Assembly: GCF_000226095.1 (NCBI RefSeq)
Contig: NC_016472.1
Coordinates: 1,364,001-1,428,000, forward strand
Source: Thermothelomyces thermophilus ATCC 42464
Lineage: Eukaryota > Ascomycota > Sordariomycetes > Sordariales > Chaetomiaceae
Reading direction: 5' to 3'
DNA length: 64,000 nucleotides
Of the stretch, positions 1 to 11,903 are shown one piece after another. The first letter of the stretch is position 1. Every line of letters begins with the position of its first letter. A program made the position numbers and the translations under genes. Under the pieces are notes generated by a model. That model was not told the origin of the DNA. It made no database searches and was given only the letters and a program-made list of their open reading frames with translations.

Positions 1-1969
1 AGAACGAGAGCACCACCGGAGCGGCGGTCAGCTTGGGAAGGAGCTTGGCACTGGGGTTCCGGGCCCAGCGTTCGCCGGCAACATCGCCGTATTCCTCGTC
101 GGAGGAATCGCTCGACGAGTCGCTGCTAGCTGCGCCTTCGTCATCTCTGCTGCCCGCGCCGCTCGCTCCCTCGCCGGGGCCGCGTAAGACCCAGGTATCG
201 ATGAACCCTGCCAAGTCGGCAACGGCAAGAAGCTTGCTGTCGGGCGAGAAGGCCATCTGTGTAATGTTCCGGTCGTAGGATCCGAGACCGCCGAGAAGCA
301 GGTGCTTGGGAATCTGACGCCGGAGTCGGTTCAGCTTGGAGGGACGAGAAATCGTGTAGGCGACGCCGGCCGAAGACTCTGTGGTATGCACCCTGGCAAT
401 CATCACCTTGTTCCCTTCTTCTACCCAGGATATCCATCGGCTGTCGGGTGAGATTTGGACTTTGGTAGCCGCATGGCCGCTCGTCGGCATGTCCACTTTT
501 CTGATCTGAGGCTGCTCCGCGTGCTCGCCCCTGGCGAGACGCAGCTGGAACACCTTGATGTCGGTAGCCGTCGAGGCAACAAGGAGCGTGCCATCCTCGC
601 TAATTGCCGCTGATGATATGTGAGATTCTCCTTTCACCAGGATCTGTGCGAGGAGCTTCCTGTTCTTTCGCAATCCGAGAGCCGCTTGCGGGTCATCGAG
701 CAGCTTCTGCGCCGGGCTGAGCAGGTGCCAGATCCGGATCTCGTTTTCCCACCAGCTGACGATAAACCGAGCCTTGGGAGCACTATGTAAAGGAGGGTTC
801 TGTGGAAGATGTGGCAGCGTTCGGTGATACTCTTTGCCCGCACCGCGCAGGGGCAAGACCACGGGGTTTGCATCCGAGCCTCGAAGGAGGATCGCATGTT
901 AGCTTGCAGGAGAGTTAAAGTGGAAAGGGTTGGTGTACATACCGCCCGAAACGACGACGCTAATCCCCTTGCTCTCGAAGGACGCCATCGCCTTGACATC
1001 GTGCTGATGATATCGTCGGTGGAACACTTTGGACCAGCGCCCGGCCTGGCCAGCAATGGGTTCGTAGATGGCCGTCCGCCTATCCATGCCCCCGGAGACG
1101 ATCTTGGAGCCATCCGCGCTGACCGAGAGACACAATACGTCCTGTGAGTGGCTCTGGATCCGCTGCGCTTGGGTGTACGTCTTGCCATCCCAGATGCAGA
1201 CTTGGCCGGTCGAGTCGCCGGACACAATGTCTCCGTTTGGCAGACACTTGACGGCCCAGACGATGATGTTCTTGGAACCGCCGGAGATATCGGTACCCAG
1301 GGTCATCTGCCTCAGCATGGTGCCGTTTCGGATATCGTACGCGCAGATGGTGCTGTTGGAGCAACCGACAACAACGACGTTGTGCGACTGGAAGGCGATA
1401 CTGACGAACTTGGTCTTCTTTGTCGGGCTCCTGATGAGCGTCCTCTGAAACCTGAGGTCGCCATCCTCGATCGAGTAGAGAACCAAGTTGCCGTCGACGG
1501 TGCCGGCGACGAGTTTCCGACTGCCCGGCGCGGAGGCGCCCTTGTTTGAGGGAGGCTGGACGCCGATGCACCATATCTCGCCGTGCTGGCCGCTGGCGTG
1601 CTTCTTGGCCCTGGCCTGCTCCAGGTCCCACTCGGTGATGGTGGTGGTGTAACCGATGCTGAAGAGGCGCGACTTGCCGTGGATCACCTTGCCGTCGGCC
1701 ATCTCTTCGTCGGGCTCCGTGACCCAGACGAGGCCATCGACGCTGCGGTCCTTGCCGCCGTGGATGACAAGTTCCTGATGCCAGGCCCCCTGGAGCGGGT
1801 TCCAGATCTCAATGTCGCCATTGGCTCGGCCGATCGCGAGGCGGACCTGGATGTGTTTTTGCGTGTGCTTCTTCTGGCCCGAAACTGGGGGGAGCGACGA
1901 GTGTGTGAACGCGACCGCATTGATGGCCGATGCAGGATAACGGATGAAGCGGCACCGGTGGATATCCAT
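1..1969 (-). CDS. UTP4: U3 snoRNP / t-UTP protein Utp4 (cirhin), WD40, 3' part missing
   Basis: Exons 1969-943 and 879-1 (continues beyond the window); intron 942-880 (63 nt, GTATGT donor, GCTAAC branch, GAG acceptor). The joined frame gives about 635 residues; yeast Utp4 is 776, so the C-terminal part is cut off by the window edge. The N-terminus (MDIHRCRFIRYPASAINAVA) and the junction reading SGGSDANPVV then PHLPQ are typical of Utp4/cirhin. WD-type repeats are visible, for example IRIW, VCIWDG and VSGGMD blocks. An acidic Ser/Asp/Glu-rich loop lies near the 3' end of the visible part. Known role of the family: a subunit of the t-UTP (UtpA) subcomplex of the small-subunit processome in the nucleolus, binding nascent 35S pre-rRNA and coupling rDNA transcription to processing. 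It is divergent from NPT1 across a 944-bp promoter region. Confidence 0.93.
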
Positions 1970-2913
1970 CGTTCCGGTGTTGTCAGCCCTGGGGTCGCGG
2001 GGGGAGGGCGTCGGATCCGAAATTCCTGAAGGCTATGGGACTCTGCCGACTTTTTTTCCCTATTTTTTTTTTTTTTTCTGCCGCTTCCAAAAGTTTTGGA
2101 CTGGAAGTCGGTCAGGAAAATAAGCTATGGCCTGTGCGCGATAGCAGCTGGGGCCGCCGAAAACGCTGCCGCGCTTTACAGAAATTGGGTTCCGTTGCCA
2201 GCCTTTCTAGGCTAGTTATCTGTTGCGCTGCCATGCTCAAGTTCTGTACCCCACTACTAGTACCATGCCCCGCGCTCAAACACACACACCCCACCCAGGG
2301 TCTCTCTCTCACCTCTGACGGGAAGTTTAGGAAGGGGTGCCGTCACCGAGGGATTTGGTCAGCGGTTTCGCAGGCCAAACACGCGTTACTGTTGGCCAAA
2401 CACACCCAACCCCCCTCGACGCCGCCGGACGTGAACAAGTTTGTGCGACCCCGGGGTTACCCGAGCGTTACCCGAGCGGGCGCTTTCACAGTTCCCTTTT
2501 TGACTTTTGCTAGCATTGGTTAAGGACTGGTAACCCCGCGACGAGCCTCGATTGGCACCAAGAACTCAGCGAGCCCGTTCAACCCATACAAAGAAGCATC
2601 GCTTAGCTTCCCAGGCAAGGCCGAAGCCGAGGCCGTTAACGTTACAGAAAGAGATCAGGTGGAACAGTCTCTGACACTGCGGTTCAAGGCCTTTGTCGCT
2701 TCTTGGCATTGCCGAGGGGAACAAGCGAGCTGAAAGAGCTGTGCAGACCGGATACTCTTTTCGGATACAACCCATCGCGTGCTCTCTGCCATTTGCAGCC
2801 TCTACGATCTTTTTGTCGCTACCGGCATTCCGGGCTCCCTGTGCACTCGCTTATCCGAATATCGACTCTCAGCAAGGCCATCCCGCCCCCTCCCCCCCCC
2901 CGGGCATCCCGCC
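1970..2913. other. Divergent intergenic region UTP4 / NPT1
   Basis: Promoters of both flanking genes are expected here. It holds a T-rich run around 2055-2078, a CA-rich stretch near 2280, and a C-rich run (2885-2901) directly before the NPT1 start codon. No gene is seen. Confidence 0.7.
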
Positions 2914-4470
2914 ATGGATTTCAACAGCTCCTCGCCCTATCCGGAGGGCGTCATTTCCTTCCTCGACACTGACCTGTACAAGCTGACGATGCAATGCGCC
3001 GTCCTCAAGTACTACAAGGATGTTCCGGTCACGTACCAATACACAAACCGGACACCGGAAAAGAAGCTCTCCCGCAAGGCCTTCCGCTGGCTGGAGGACC
3101 AAGTGCGGAAGCTCGGTAACATCTCGCTGTCCACCGAAGAACTGAATTACCTGAAGGAGCACTGCCCGTACCTCTCGCCCGCTTACCTGGAATTTCTCTC
3201 TGAGTTCCGCCTCCGGCCGAGAGAGCAGGTCGAGCTCAGCTTCCGGCCGACCGGCCAAGACACGGGAGCCGAGACCGACATTGGAGACCTGGACATCAAG
3301 ATCAGCGGCGTCTGGTCCGAGACCATCCTATACGAGATTCCGCTCCTCGCCCTGACGTCCGAGGCATACTTCAAGTTCATGGAGCCGGACTGGACGTACG
3401 AAGGCCAGGAACAGCTAGCCTTCGACAAGGGCATGCGCCTGCTCGAAGCCGGGTGCGTCTTCTCGGAATTCGGCACCCGCCGGAGGCGAGACTACCACAC
3501 CCAGGCCTTGGTGTTCAGGGGGCTCACCAAGGCCAGCAAGGAGGCGGCGAAGCGCGGCCTGCCCGGAAAGCTCTCCGGGACCAGCAACGTCCACCTGGCC
3601 ATGCGCTTCAACATCCCTCCGGTCGGCACCGTCGCGCACGAGTGGTTCATGGGCACCGCCGCCATCGTCGGCGACTACCACAAGGCCACCGAGGAAGCGC
3701 TGCGCCGCTGGGTCGGCTGCTTCGGCGAGGGCGTGCTCGGCATCGCCCTGACTGACACTTTCGGCACCCCCGAGTTCCTGAAGGCGTTCCGCAAACCGGT
3801 CCAACACCTGGGGGAGCCCTTGCCGGCTTCCGCGAGGAAGCCGAGTATTGCCGACTCCTTCATCTCGACCGGCTCCGGAGCGCAGACGGTTCAAAAGACC
3901 AACAAGACATACGCCGACATCTTCACCGGCGTCCGCCAGGACTCGGGCGACCCCAAGAGCTTCGTCAAGCTTATCCGGGACTTTTACGACCAGGAAGGGA
4001 TTCACGACAAGAAAGTCATCGTCTTCTCCGACTCGCTCAACATCGACCGTTGCCTCGAGTACAAGCAGGTCTCGGAGGAGGCCGGCTTCCAGCCCACGTT
4101 CGGTGTCGGCACGTTCCTGACAAACGATTTCGTCAACACCAAGACGGGCAAGAAGTCGACGCCGCTAAATATCGTCATCAAGCTCAGCTCGGCAAACGGG
4201 AACCCGGCTATCAAGATCAGGTAAGTTGCTCTATCCCCTCCTCTCTCCCTCCTCCCTCCTCCCCCCTCCAAGGAGGATCTAATCGGAAATGGCCGTTGCT
4301 CCGGGGATGCGAGCTAATAATGTTACGTTAGCGACAACATCGGAAAGAACACTGGAGACAAGGCGACGGTCGAGAAGGTCAAGCGCGAGCTCGGATACGT
4401 CGAGAAGGAATGGGAGGGCGGTGACGAAACGGCGAGATGGGGCCGCGAGGAGGATGTTCCCAAGGCGTAG
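2914..4470 (+). CDS. NPT1: Nicotinate phosphoribosyltransferase (NaPRTase)
   Basis: Exons 2914-4220 and 4332-4470; intron 111 nt (GTAAGT donor, gctaat branch, TTAG acceptor). Product 481 aa (yeast Npt1 429). The ATG at 2914 has a GCCATGG context and is followed within about 20 residues by the family motif DTDLYKLTMQ. The in-frame sequence upstream (from 2779) has no ATG. Further family motifs: EFGTRRRRDYHTQ, GTSN, GTVAHEW (the His in this motif is the phosphorylated one in characterised enzymes), TDTFGTPEFLKAF, RQDSGDPKSF, SDSLNID and GVGTFLTNDF. It converts nicotinate plus PRPP (with ATP) to nicotinate mononucleotide, the first step of the Preiss-Handler NAD salvage route. The C-terminal exon (ISDNIGKNTGDKATVEKVKR) completes the family fold. 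Identification is secure; only the exact start is inferred. Confidence 0.95.
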
Positions 4471-5081
4471 GTGATGACGCCGTTTTTGTCTCGTCGTTGG
4501 CATACAACAATCGAATCGAACGGCAGGTTGGGTACCTATTCTTCGCACTCTGGTTATAGGTGTGTATAGGGGTTTGCGGGAGGCTATCGTCTTGCGGTAG
4601 GTGTGGTAACGGGCATATACCGCCAATAGAGGTCTAGACGCTCATGGGTTCGGAGTTGAATGCTTTTCCCCTTTGAACTTTGTCCCATCAATGAAAGGCC
4701 CATTACTGAGAGGCCACGCTGTACTGCTAGTGGTACATACATATCTCGAGCGATGCTATAACATCTGCATGCACGTCGCCAGCTAGGACCAGACCAGAGG
4801 CGACCCTATGCGGTTCATCTCTTTCGAGTGTCATCCTACCTCTCTGGACAGATTGATCCGGACTTTTCAATGTTGCGTAGAGACGGGGGGTTTCGTTTGA
4901 TCTTGAGAGACTACAACTCACGTCACACGACAGGTCAGTCTCTCCCGAGAAGTTCCGCCGTAAATCCTGTGATCGGTTCGGATGCTGTTGCACCAAAGCA
5001 TTCAAAAGGGCGAGAGAGCTTCGCCCTGTTAGAACTCAACGGATTATGATACAAAGAAGAGAAGGCGTTTTGATTTTTGTT

Positions 5082-5100
5082 CCCCCCCCCCCCCCCCCCC
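5082..5100. repeat. Poly-C tract (19 nt)
   Basis: Uninterrupted run of 19 C in intergenic DNA; one of at least nine G/C mononucleotide runs of 13 nt or more in this window. Confidence 0.9.
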
Positions 5101-5594
5101 GCACATCAGAACCTATGGCCATTTGTTTCACAAGTACTGTACTCTGCAGAAAAGGGAAAGGAAAAAGCAGCAGTTAAAAAGGGGCGGGGGCAGCCTCGTA
5201 CCACATTTTCACACATCGCAAACGCAGACTCTCCACCTCCCCAACGCCCCCTCTCAGCAGATTTGGCGGTCAAGCTGTTTGCTTATGATTAATCGCAACG
5301 AGAGCACGCCCCGTCCCGTCCGGTTGTATCGTCAGAACAAGGTTGGTGTTGTGTTGTGTTGTGTGGTTCCTGAGATTCCTCCGTGGTGCGACGGGGAGTC
5401 AACTTTGCTTCGTCGTTTCACTCGGATCCCTAGTGTATTTCGTACGCTATTGCTAGTATACTGTAGTACAATACGAGAAGGGGAGGGATGCTTGCTGGGG
5501 ACCCGGCGGGTCGGTAGACCCTGGCCAGGGGTGACGGGTTTCCGGGAGCTCGAACAAGGAACGGTGCTTGGCACATACATGCACCAGTACGGGA

Positions 5595-5630
5595 ATGTAT
5601 GTACATACATGTACATACCTTACATACATG
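5595..5630. repeat. TACA/TGTA microsatellite, palindromic
   Basis: Alternating ATGTATGTACATACATGTAC-type units that are self-complementary. The same unit recurs near 9050-9098, 36676-36700, 50177-50197 and 51952-52001, always outside genes. Confidence 0.85.
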
Positions 5631-7469
5631 ATACCACACTGTAGGTCCCGTCGGTACCAGCCGGCTGGTCTGGGATCCGTATCCCTCTTGTACGCGGGTA
5701 CTCTTCTGGCTATGGTGTTACCGTACCGTCACACAGCACGAAGTATCTTTACCTCTCAAGCCGCTTGCTCAGCATCGATCGGGAACACATCCGGGCTCAT
5801 TCTGGCTGGCCCTTGGTCTTCGGCCATCTAAGTTGAAGTTTCAGCAAGCCAAGTAGTCAGTGAAAGTCAATGTGTCGGAATCCCAGAGCGGGAAAGGGTC
5901 GCTGACGAAGCGGAAAATGGCGGCGGGCCAGGAGGCTCCAGAAAGGTAGTTGGTGAGACAATATAACATGAACATGCAATCGCCGGTGCCAATTGGCCCT
6001 GGACTGTGCGAATCTGCATGAGGTTTGGTTCCGGGTTCCTGCATTCATCCGAGTGTCGCTTGTCCCAATTGTACTACCCTCTCGAAATAGCTGCTTGACG
6101 TGGATCTCAAGCGCGGCGATTTTGACGAGGGTTGTGACTGCGTGGTGGCTCCCATGATTACTCCGTACACTGGTGTGAATTGTTTGATTGGCAACACCGC
6201 TCGGCATAGTTATCTCGCGGTTCGTACTCCGTAATGAGTGCATGAAATAGCGGTCAAACGCGGCCAGAGGGATGCCCACAGGCGAGAGCTGGGGGGAAGG
6301 GGGAGGAAGGGAGGTAGACGGGAAAGGCTTGGGAAGGGACGGAGGGATGCTTCTCTCGGCAAAAGATTGTTATGGGGTTCCCGGCTAGTGTACGGATTAA
6401 TACTTCGTAGACGTCTCGGGACCCGAAAGTTTTCGCTTGATCGGTTCGGGACAAACAGGACATCCCACGCGGAGTGGGGAGCGGTTTGGGATCTCGATTC
6501 AATCCGCGACCGACCGGAAATCCGCCCGTGTTGGTAGCCGACATACACCGATCGATACCAGCCAAAAAAAAAAAAAAATCGTCAGATCGTCAACAGGAGT
6601 GAGAGGCTTCAACTCGAAATTCGTCAGTCCTGTCACCAAATTGAGCACTGGAACACCCCAGTGGCTTTGGGAATCTCTTCGTGATCGCCGACGGTCTGGA
6701 CGACGTGGGCTGGTTCCTTGTCATCCCGCCCGGTGCGACAACCAAGAGGAACATGGCTGGCTGATGGCGCCGCGCGTTCACTTGGCACCTAGTGTACTCC
6801 GTAGTGAGACAGGAAGCGGGGCGTTCCAGAGTGTCGGGAACTGCTGGCGAATGATGAGAGGCCGGGCTCTGGGGAGCAATTTCTTGGCGCCCCGGAGAGT
6901 GCGTCGGTTGGAAGAAGGTTCCAAACCGGGATGCCGATCCATCATGGATCCTTGGGTCATGGCGCCGAAACAGTCCGCGGCCCAAACCGAGGACAATCGG
7001 GAGCACCGCTACACAGTACACTACACCAGTGTACGCTAGTATAAGGAGATAGATTAGCATGCTTGGTTGGCTGGTCCCATGTTGACTTTTCCGCGGTATC
7101 CCGCTTGACGCGAGGATGACGGGACATTCCCAGCGAGTTTCCATGGTTCGCAAGCTACTTTAGTCGATCGATGCCTAGTCCATTTTAATAATACCAGCTG
7201 TACATACTTCGTAGGATGCTCCGAGTCAAGGGCTCTAGCCCAGCGATTATTACGCTCGTGTACCACATTACACACTATGCGGTTGGCGACAGTGTTGTAT
7301 GAAGAAGAGGCGCGAGGCGCAGGTGGCTGGGCAAACCACTGCAGTACTCCGTTCAGCGGCAGTAGTGAAGTGTCAGTGGAGAGAAATGGAAGAACAAGCC
7401 CGAGCACCCAAACTGGTAGAGAAAGCCGGTCACATGGCGCGCTACTGCACTAGTGTAACGACCATACAC

Positions 7470-7485
7470 TACTCCGTACTCCGTA
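7470..7485. repeat. Two overlapping copies of the TACTCCGTA motif
   Basis: TACTCCGTACTCCGTA reads as two copies sharing two bases. The 9-mer (or its reverse complement TACGGAGTA) occurs at least 15 times in the window, all intergenic. Confidence 0.8.
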
Positions 7486-10400
7486 GTGTATATGGTAGAG
7501 GATAGCGCGGTGTTGAGATTAGTCGCATTTCAGCTCCAACGGACGTGGCCCGAAGAGGTTGGGATGGACCCACTCGACTCTCCATCGGTTGATTTCAAGG
7601 TCGCCATGCGATTCGCTTCGGCAGTGAGGACTCGTTGTCCTGGTTGCCTAACAAGTCTCGGGCGGGCGGTCATAAGGTTGCAACTGGCCAGTTTTATTAC
7701 CAGTAGTGTAGCACTGCACTACGGAATAGACGAATCGTTTTCACCGGGCTCCAAAATCGTACAGCCTCTTTTGTTTTGATTGGGTGTTTCCCTACGGAGC
7801 ACAACCAGCGGCCATACCCTACACTACGCTTATTACACGTGCCCGGTGTGGTGGGTGCTCGACGCTTCGACCCGACAGCTCGGAGCCGACAAACCAGCTT
7901 ACTTGTCTCCCACGCATCGGCCGCCAGCCAGTGCTGCCTGCCTGGTGTGCACTGTGCCGACTTTTCGCGGGTACACCGGGGCAGCTTGGCTCCCTCCCGG
8001 CCTGCACATCGGCGGTTCTTTGCTGTAAATCTCTCCTTTTTTTCCCCGTGTCTGAAGCCGAACTCTGGACAATCGTTAATTATAGCCTGCAAAAGGCCGC
8101 ATCAATCTGGCCTTACTTGTCGTGTAGGGGACCTGAGATACGGGGATTGCTTTCTAGCTACAGTGGCGATACTGTACGGCCTGCCTGGAACGAACTGTCT
8201 GTAGTGTACTAGGTGGTATGGGTAAGTTTCTTCCCTATGACGGGTACTAATAAGGGTCTCCGCCTACAACACCACATTGAGAAACAAAAGCGCAGAAAAC
8301 AATACCAGCACTAGGATTTTGCTTTAAAAATCATATACTTTATATAATAAGAGACGTATTTATTATATTATCTTATATATACCATTTTTCTCTTTGGTTA
8401 ATGATGTTGTGTATATCTTGAAGATGTATTTCTGGTACTTTGCAACAAACGCCTGGGAAGCATGGGAGTTTTTCCGTGTCACCCCGGTCGGTACCTGCCT
8501 AGGGGGAAAAAACTTTGGCTCGCAACCACAGTACGGACGTACTACAGTAAGCCGTACCAAGTTGGATGGCGCGCTCCACAACTTTCTGCCGGTCAACTGA
8601 CTGTGTCCTCGACAGTGCCAGTCCTGGTTATTCACACGAGTCTATCTTAGTGGTCATGGCTTATGCAGTGTGTTGGGGGCCAGCTTACCTGCTTATCGTT
8701 TCGAGGGCCAATTTGCGAGCGGCGGGTTGCTGACAGGACGGAAGGATCGTCGATGCGGCCCTTGAAACCGTGTTTCATGCAACAAGCAGAAGCGTGGAAG
8801 GAGTTCCATGCCGCGATCGGGGCAGCGAACGGTCGGTGAGGACTGCGTCGAGCGTTAAACGCCCCAGTCACTGCCCTGGCCAGCAATGCAAGGTACTAAA
8901 ATGCGTTGGACTCAGCTAGGGTAGGACCAAGGAGGCTAGGTATGTAGTGTATGTACCTCCGTACCCCGGTTAGAGAAAAAGAGGGGGGGGGGGGGGTGGG
9001 GTTGGGGGTAGACGTAAGGTACCTGAGGTATGTATTATACCTGTAAGTAATATATGTATATAAAGTACATACATACCAAGTACTGTACATACATACACTG
9101 TGCCAGCGCCGGATACGGGAGCGGGAGCGGGAACTAGGACGGAAAAGCCCCGTGATGGGGCCCTGTATGTACGTCTGGCGACGCACCCAGACCATTGGGA
9201 CGGCTCATGAAGCTGTGCAAAACACTGAACTCCGTGGCAGGTTTCACTCCGCAACTGAACGATACCTTTCGCAGCCCCTCCGCAATAATTCACACCGACC
9301 CGAGCGGTCAGTCGTGTATGCTGCCCTTGTAAGAGCGCCTTTCCGCTGCTTTCTCACTCCCCACATGTTTCAGACGGTCCAGTGCTCCTCCCACACCTAT
9401 AGTAACCAAGGCTCACTTTTGCGCGGGACGTCGCGGGAACTCCACACAGGCCGCAACCCTGCTCTTTACTGGGCGAATCCCGCCAAACCCTGAACCCTGG
9501 GTTTCCCACCACAACTGGGCGGGGCCTTGTTTGATGGATGGGCGGGTAATTATTAGGCGCCCTTGCCCAGAGAACCCACCCACCGACACATGGCGAGACG
9601 GCCAGCTAGCGCGTCTCATCAAACTCGGAACTACCATGTACCAAAACCCATCATCTCGGTCCTCTACGCGCTTATAATACAGCTTATACCTCTTATCTCG
9701 CATTTCTGTGCGGACTACAGTACGCGCACATCTACAGGCGACCCTCCGTACTGCCTCGTGCATTTGTACGGTAACGCTGATTCTTTTTTCCTCTTTTTGC
9801 ATTTCCCTGCCGAGACCCTGGCTCTGCATCATTGCGACGTCGAGGATTTTAAAGGCCCCCCCCCCTGCCGCTTCCTCTCCCCAAACAGCAGCATAACCGA
9901 ACGAGGGCGTTGTTGGCCCAAGGCCGCCGGCATCGACCGCATCGACCACATCGACCGTAATTTTTAGCTGCAACCGCGCTCTGCTAATTGTTATATAACG
10001 CGCTAGCTGGCCAACTCTGCGACCACGTCGAATGCCGGCCGCGCCTGCCACCGACCCGTAAAGCATCACGCCGGGCGTTACAAGTTCTCAGGTGAGCAAT
10101 TGTTGCCCTCGTCGATTGTTTTCCTCTCTTCGCACTCCGGGGTCCCTAACAGGTCTCGTGGTCCACGGGTGTGCGGGATCCCGGCTTCGACCTTCGCCAG
10201 TCCTCGTCTCATGTGTTCTACTTTTCCTTCTCCCCTCCCCACCTTCACGCCGTCCTCTTCGCCTTCCTGAACTGCCAATCCACTCTGCGGTTAGTCACGG
10301 CGTCTTGTCTCTTCCATCCCTTTCCCATCCCGTGTCATTGGCTACGTCCTTTACACCTGTTTCGTTCTCCCTTGGTCACGCTGCTTGGCCCCGCCTCTGT

Positions 10401-10535
10401 GACATTATACATTATTTAATTGTTCACTCAACTCCTGGAGCCTAACATCAGTTCTCGTTATAGTCTGCGGTTCGTCCTCGCGAGCCAGAACCGCCACTTC
10501 TAGTTGTTCATGAACGGCTCGTCCGTGCCGAAACA

Positions 10536-11903
10536 ATGTCTTCCGCTGATTCGGCCGTGGCAATGGACTCCGAGCCTTATAGAGGCCACCTGTGAGTTCA
10601 GCCCAGCCGACATGGCGATGAAACACGCGATTTGAAGCTGACTGTGGTCACCCTCCCTGCAGTACCAACGGAGTGTCGCAGAATCGCACCTACCAAGAAG
10701 TCTATGCCGAAAACGGCCGCTGGTACGGTACGTTCAAAAAGGGAAAGTACATGTTTCCCATCGACGAAGTGAGCCTTCCCCTTTTTCTCACGCCGATGGG
10801 GGCCCGGGGAAGCTGACGCTTGCTGAAGACCGAACTGGAGAGGCTCGACGTCTTCCACAAAATCTTCCTCGTTGCACGCCAGGAGGCCACTCACAGTGCC
10901 CCCTTCCCCAACCAAGAAACCCCTCACATCTTGGACCTGGGCTGTGGCACAGGGATCTGGGGCATTGACATGGCAGAGTACGCCGCCCTGCGCGATCCGA
11001 TTGTGCTTTCATCGGTTCCAGTTTAGCTCCGCTAACATCGTCTTACCCCTTGAGCAGTAAATATCCCGGTGGTGTCCATGTTGGCGTCGACCTCAACTAC
11101 ATTCAGCCTGAATTGTGAGTGCCACCCGTGAGTCGGCCCTCACGCCGTGCTGCTCACACATCCTAGCATTCCCGCCAACATGCGCTTCTTGCAAAAGGAT
11201 ATCGAGGACAGGTGGCAGGACTTGGACCCGGGCACGTGGGACCTGATCCATATGCGCTGTCTCATGGGCAGTATCAGCAATTGGCCTCGGGTATACGCCG
11301 AGATTTACAGGTAGGTCGAGCCTCGTCGCTCATCCGGAGCGACAGGAAACACTGCTGACTGACCATCTCTAAGGCATCTGAAGCCGTACTACGGCTACTT
11401 TGAGCAAGTCGAGATCGACTGGACCCCGCGCTGTGACGATGGCTCGCTGCCGCGGAACGGCTACCTCGTGCAGTGGGCAACCCAGCTCATGGATGTCATG
11501 GACAGCTTTGGCCGCCCTATGCGCTTTAATAGCAACACCATCAAGCAGCAACTAGCCGATGCCGGGTTCGACGACATCAAGGAAGAGATTATTCAGTTGC
11601 CCGTCAATGGCTGGCCTATTGACACACACGGCAAAGCCCTTGGTCGTTGGTTCAACCTAGGGATTCGGCAAGCCCTCCAGCCACTTAGCTTGGCGCCTTT
11701 GTGTCGAGGCCTTGGCCGGACCCCAGCAGAGGTACAGGAGCTGGCTGAAAATACCAAGCATGAAGTGTTCAGCAACAGCGTGCGCGCCTACTGCACGTTG
11801 TAAGTGCCATTGCGTGTTGTGATTCTTTCTTCAGCGTAATTCTTGCGAGGTTACTTGGCTGACCGGCTTCAGACACATCTTTACCGCCAGAAAGCCACGG
11901 TGA
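10536..11903 (+). CDS. LaeA-like S-adenosylmethionine-dependent methyltransferase
   Basis: Seven exons: 10536-10591, 10663-10768, 10829-10977, 11058-11114, 11167-11310, 11374-11799, 11873-11903; total 969 nt, 322 aa. All introns are 52-80 nt with GT/AG ends, and the frame runs through every junction. The SAM-binding motif I is [16 protein letters not shown], followed by [10 protein letters not shown]. Family-typical blocks: [16 protein letters not shown] and [15 protein letters not shown] before motif I, then [49 protein letters not shown] and the C-terminal HIFTARKPR. These match the LaeA/Lae1/Llm family of fungal methyltransferases, whose founder partners velvet proteins in the nucleus and controls secondary metabolism and development. 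At 322 aa it is shorter than A. nidulans LaeA (about 375) because the disordered N-terminus is brief. I cannot tell whether this is the true LaeA orthologue or an Llm-type paralogue. The last exon encodes only 10 residues and ends at a CGGTGAGT, which could also be a donor, so the 3' end is less certain. Confidence 0.9.

Larger units (their letters stand above)
4471..10535. other. Gene-poor region, repeat-rich, no supported gene
   Basis: About 6 kb in which open frames are short, mutually overlapping and lack recognisable protein sequence. It holds a 19-nt poly-C run (5082-5100), a 14-nt poly-G run (8983-8996), GTATGTACATAC-type microsatellites (5595-5630, 9050-9098), five exact copies of TACTCCGTA (6159, 6225, 6795, 7470, 7477) and an AT-rich patch (about 8320-8400). 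The last few hundred bases should contain the promoter and 5' UTR of the methyltransferase gene at 10536. No tRNA-like A/B boxes were seen. Confidence 0.6.

Noticed and set aside
9413-10069. 218-codon minus-strand open frame upstream of the LaeA-like gene
   Set aside because: No recognisable domain, an opposing frame is also open, and composition looks intergenic.
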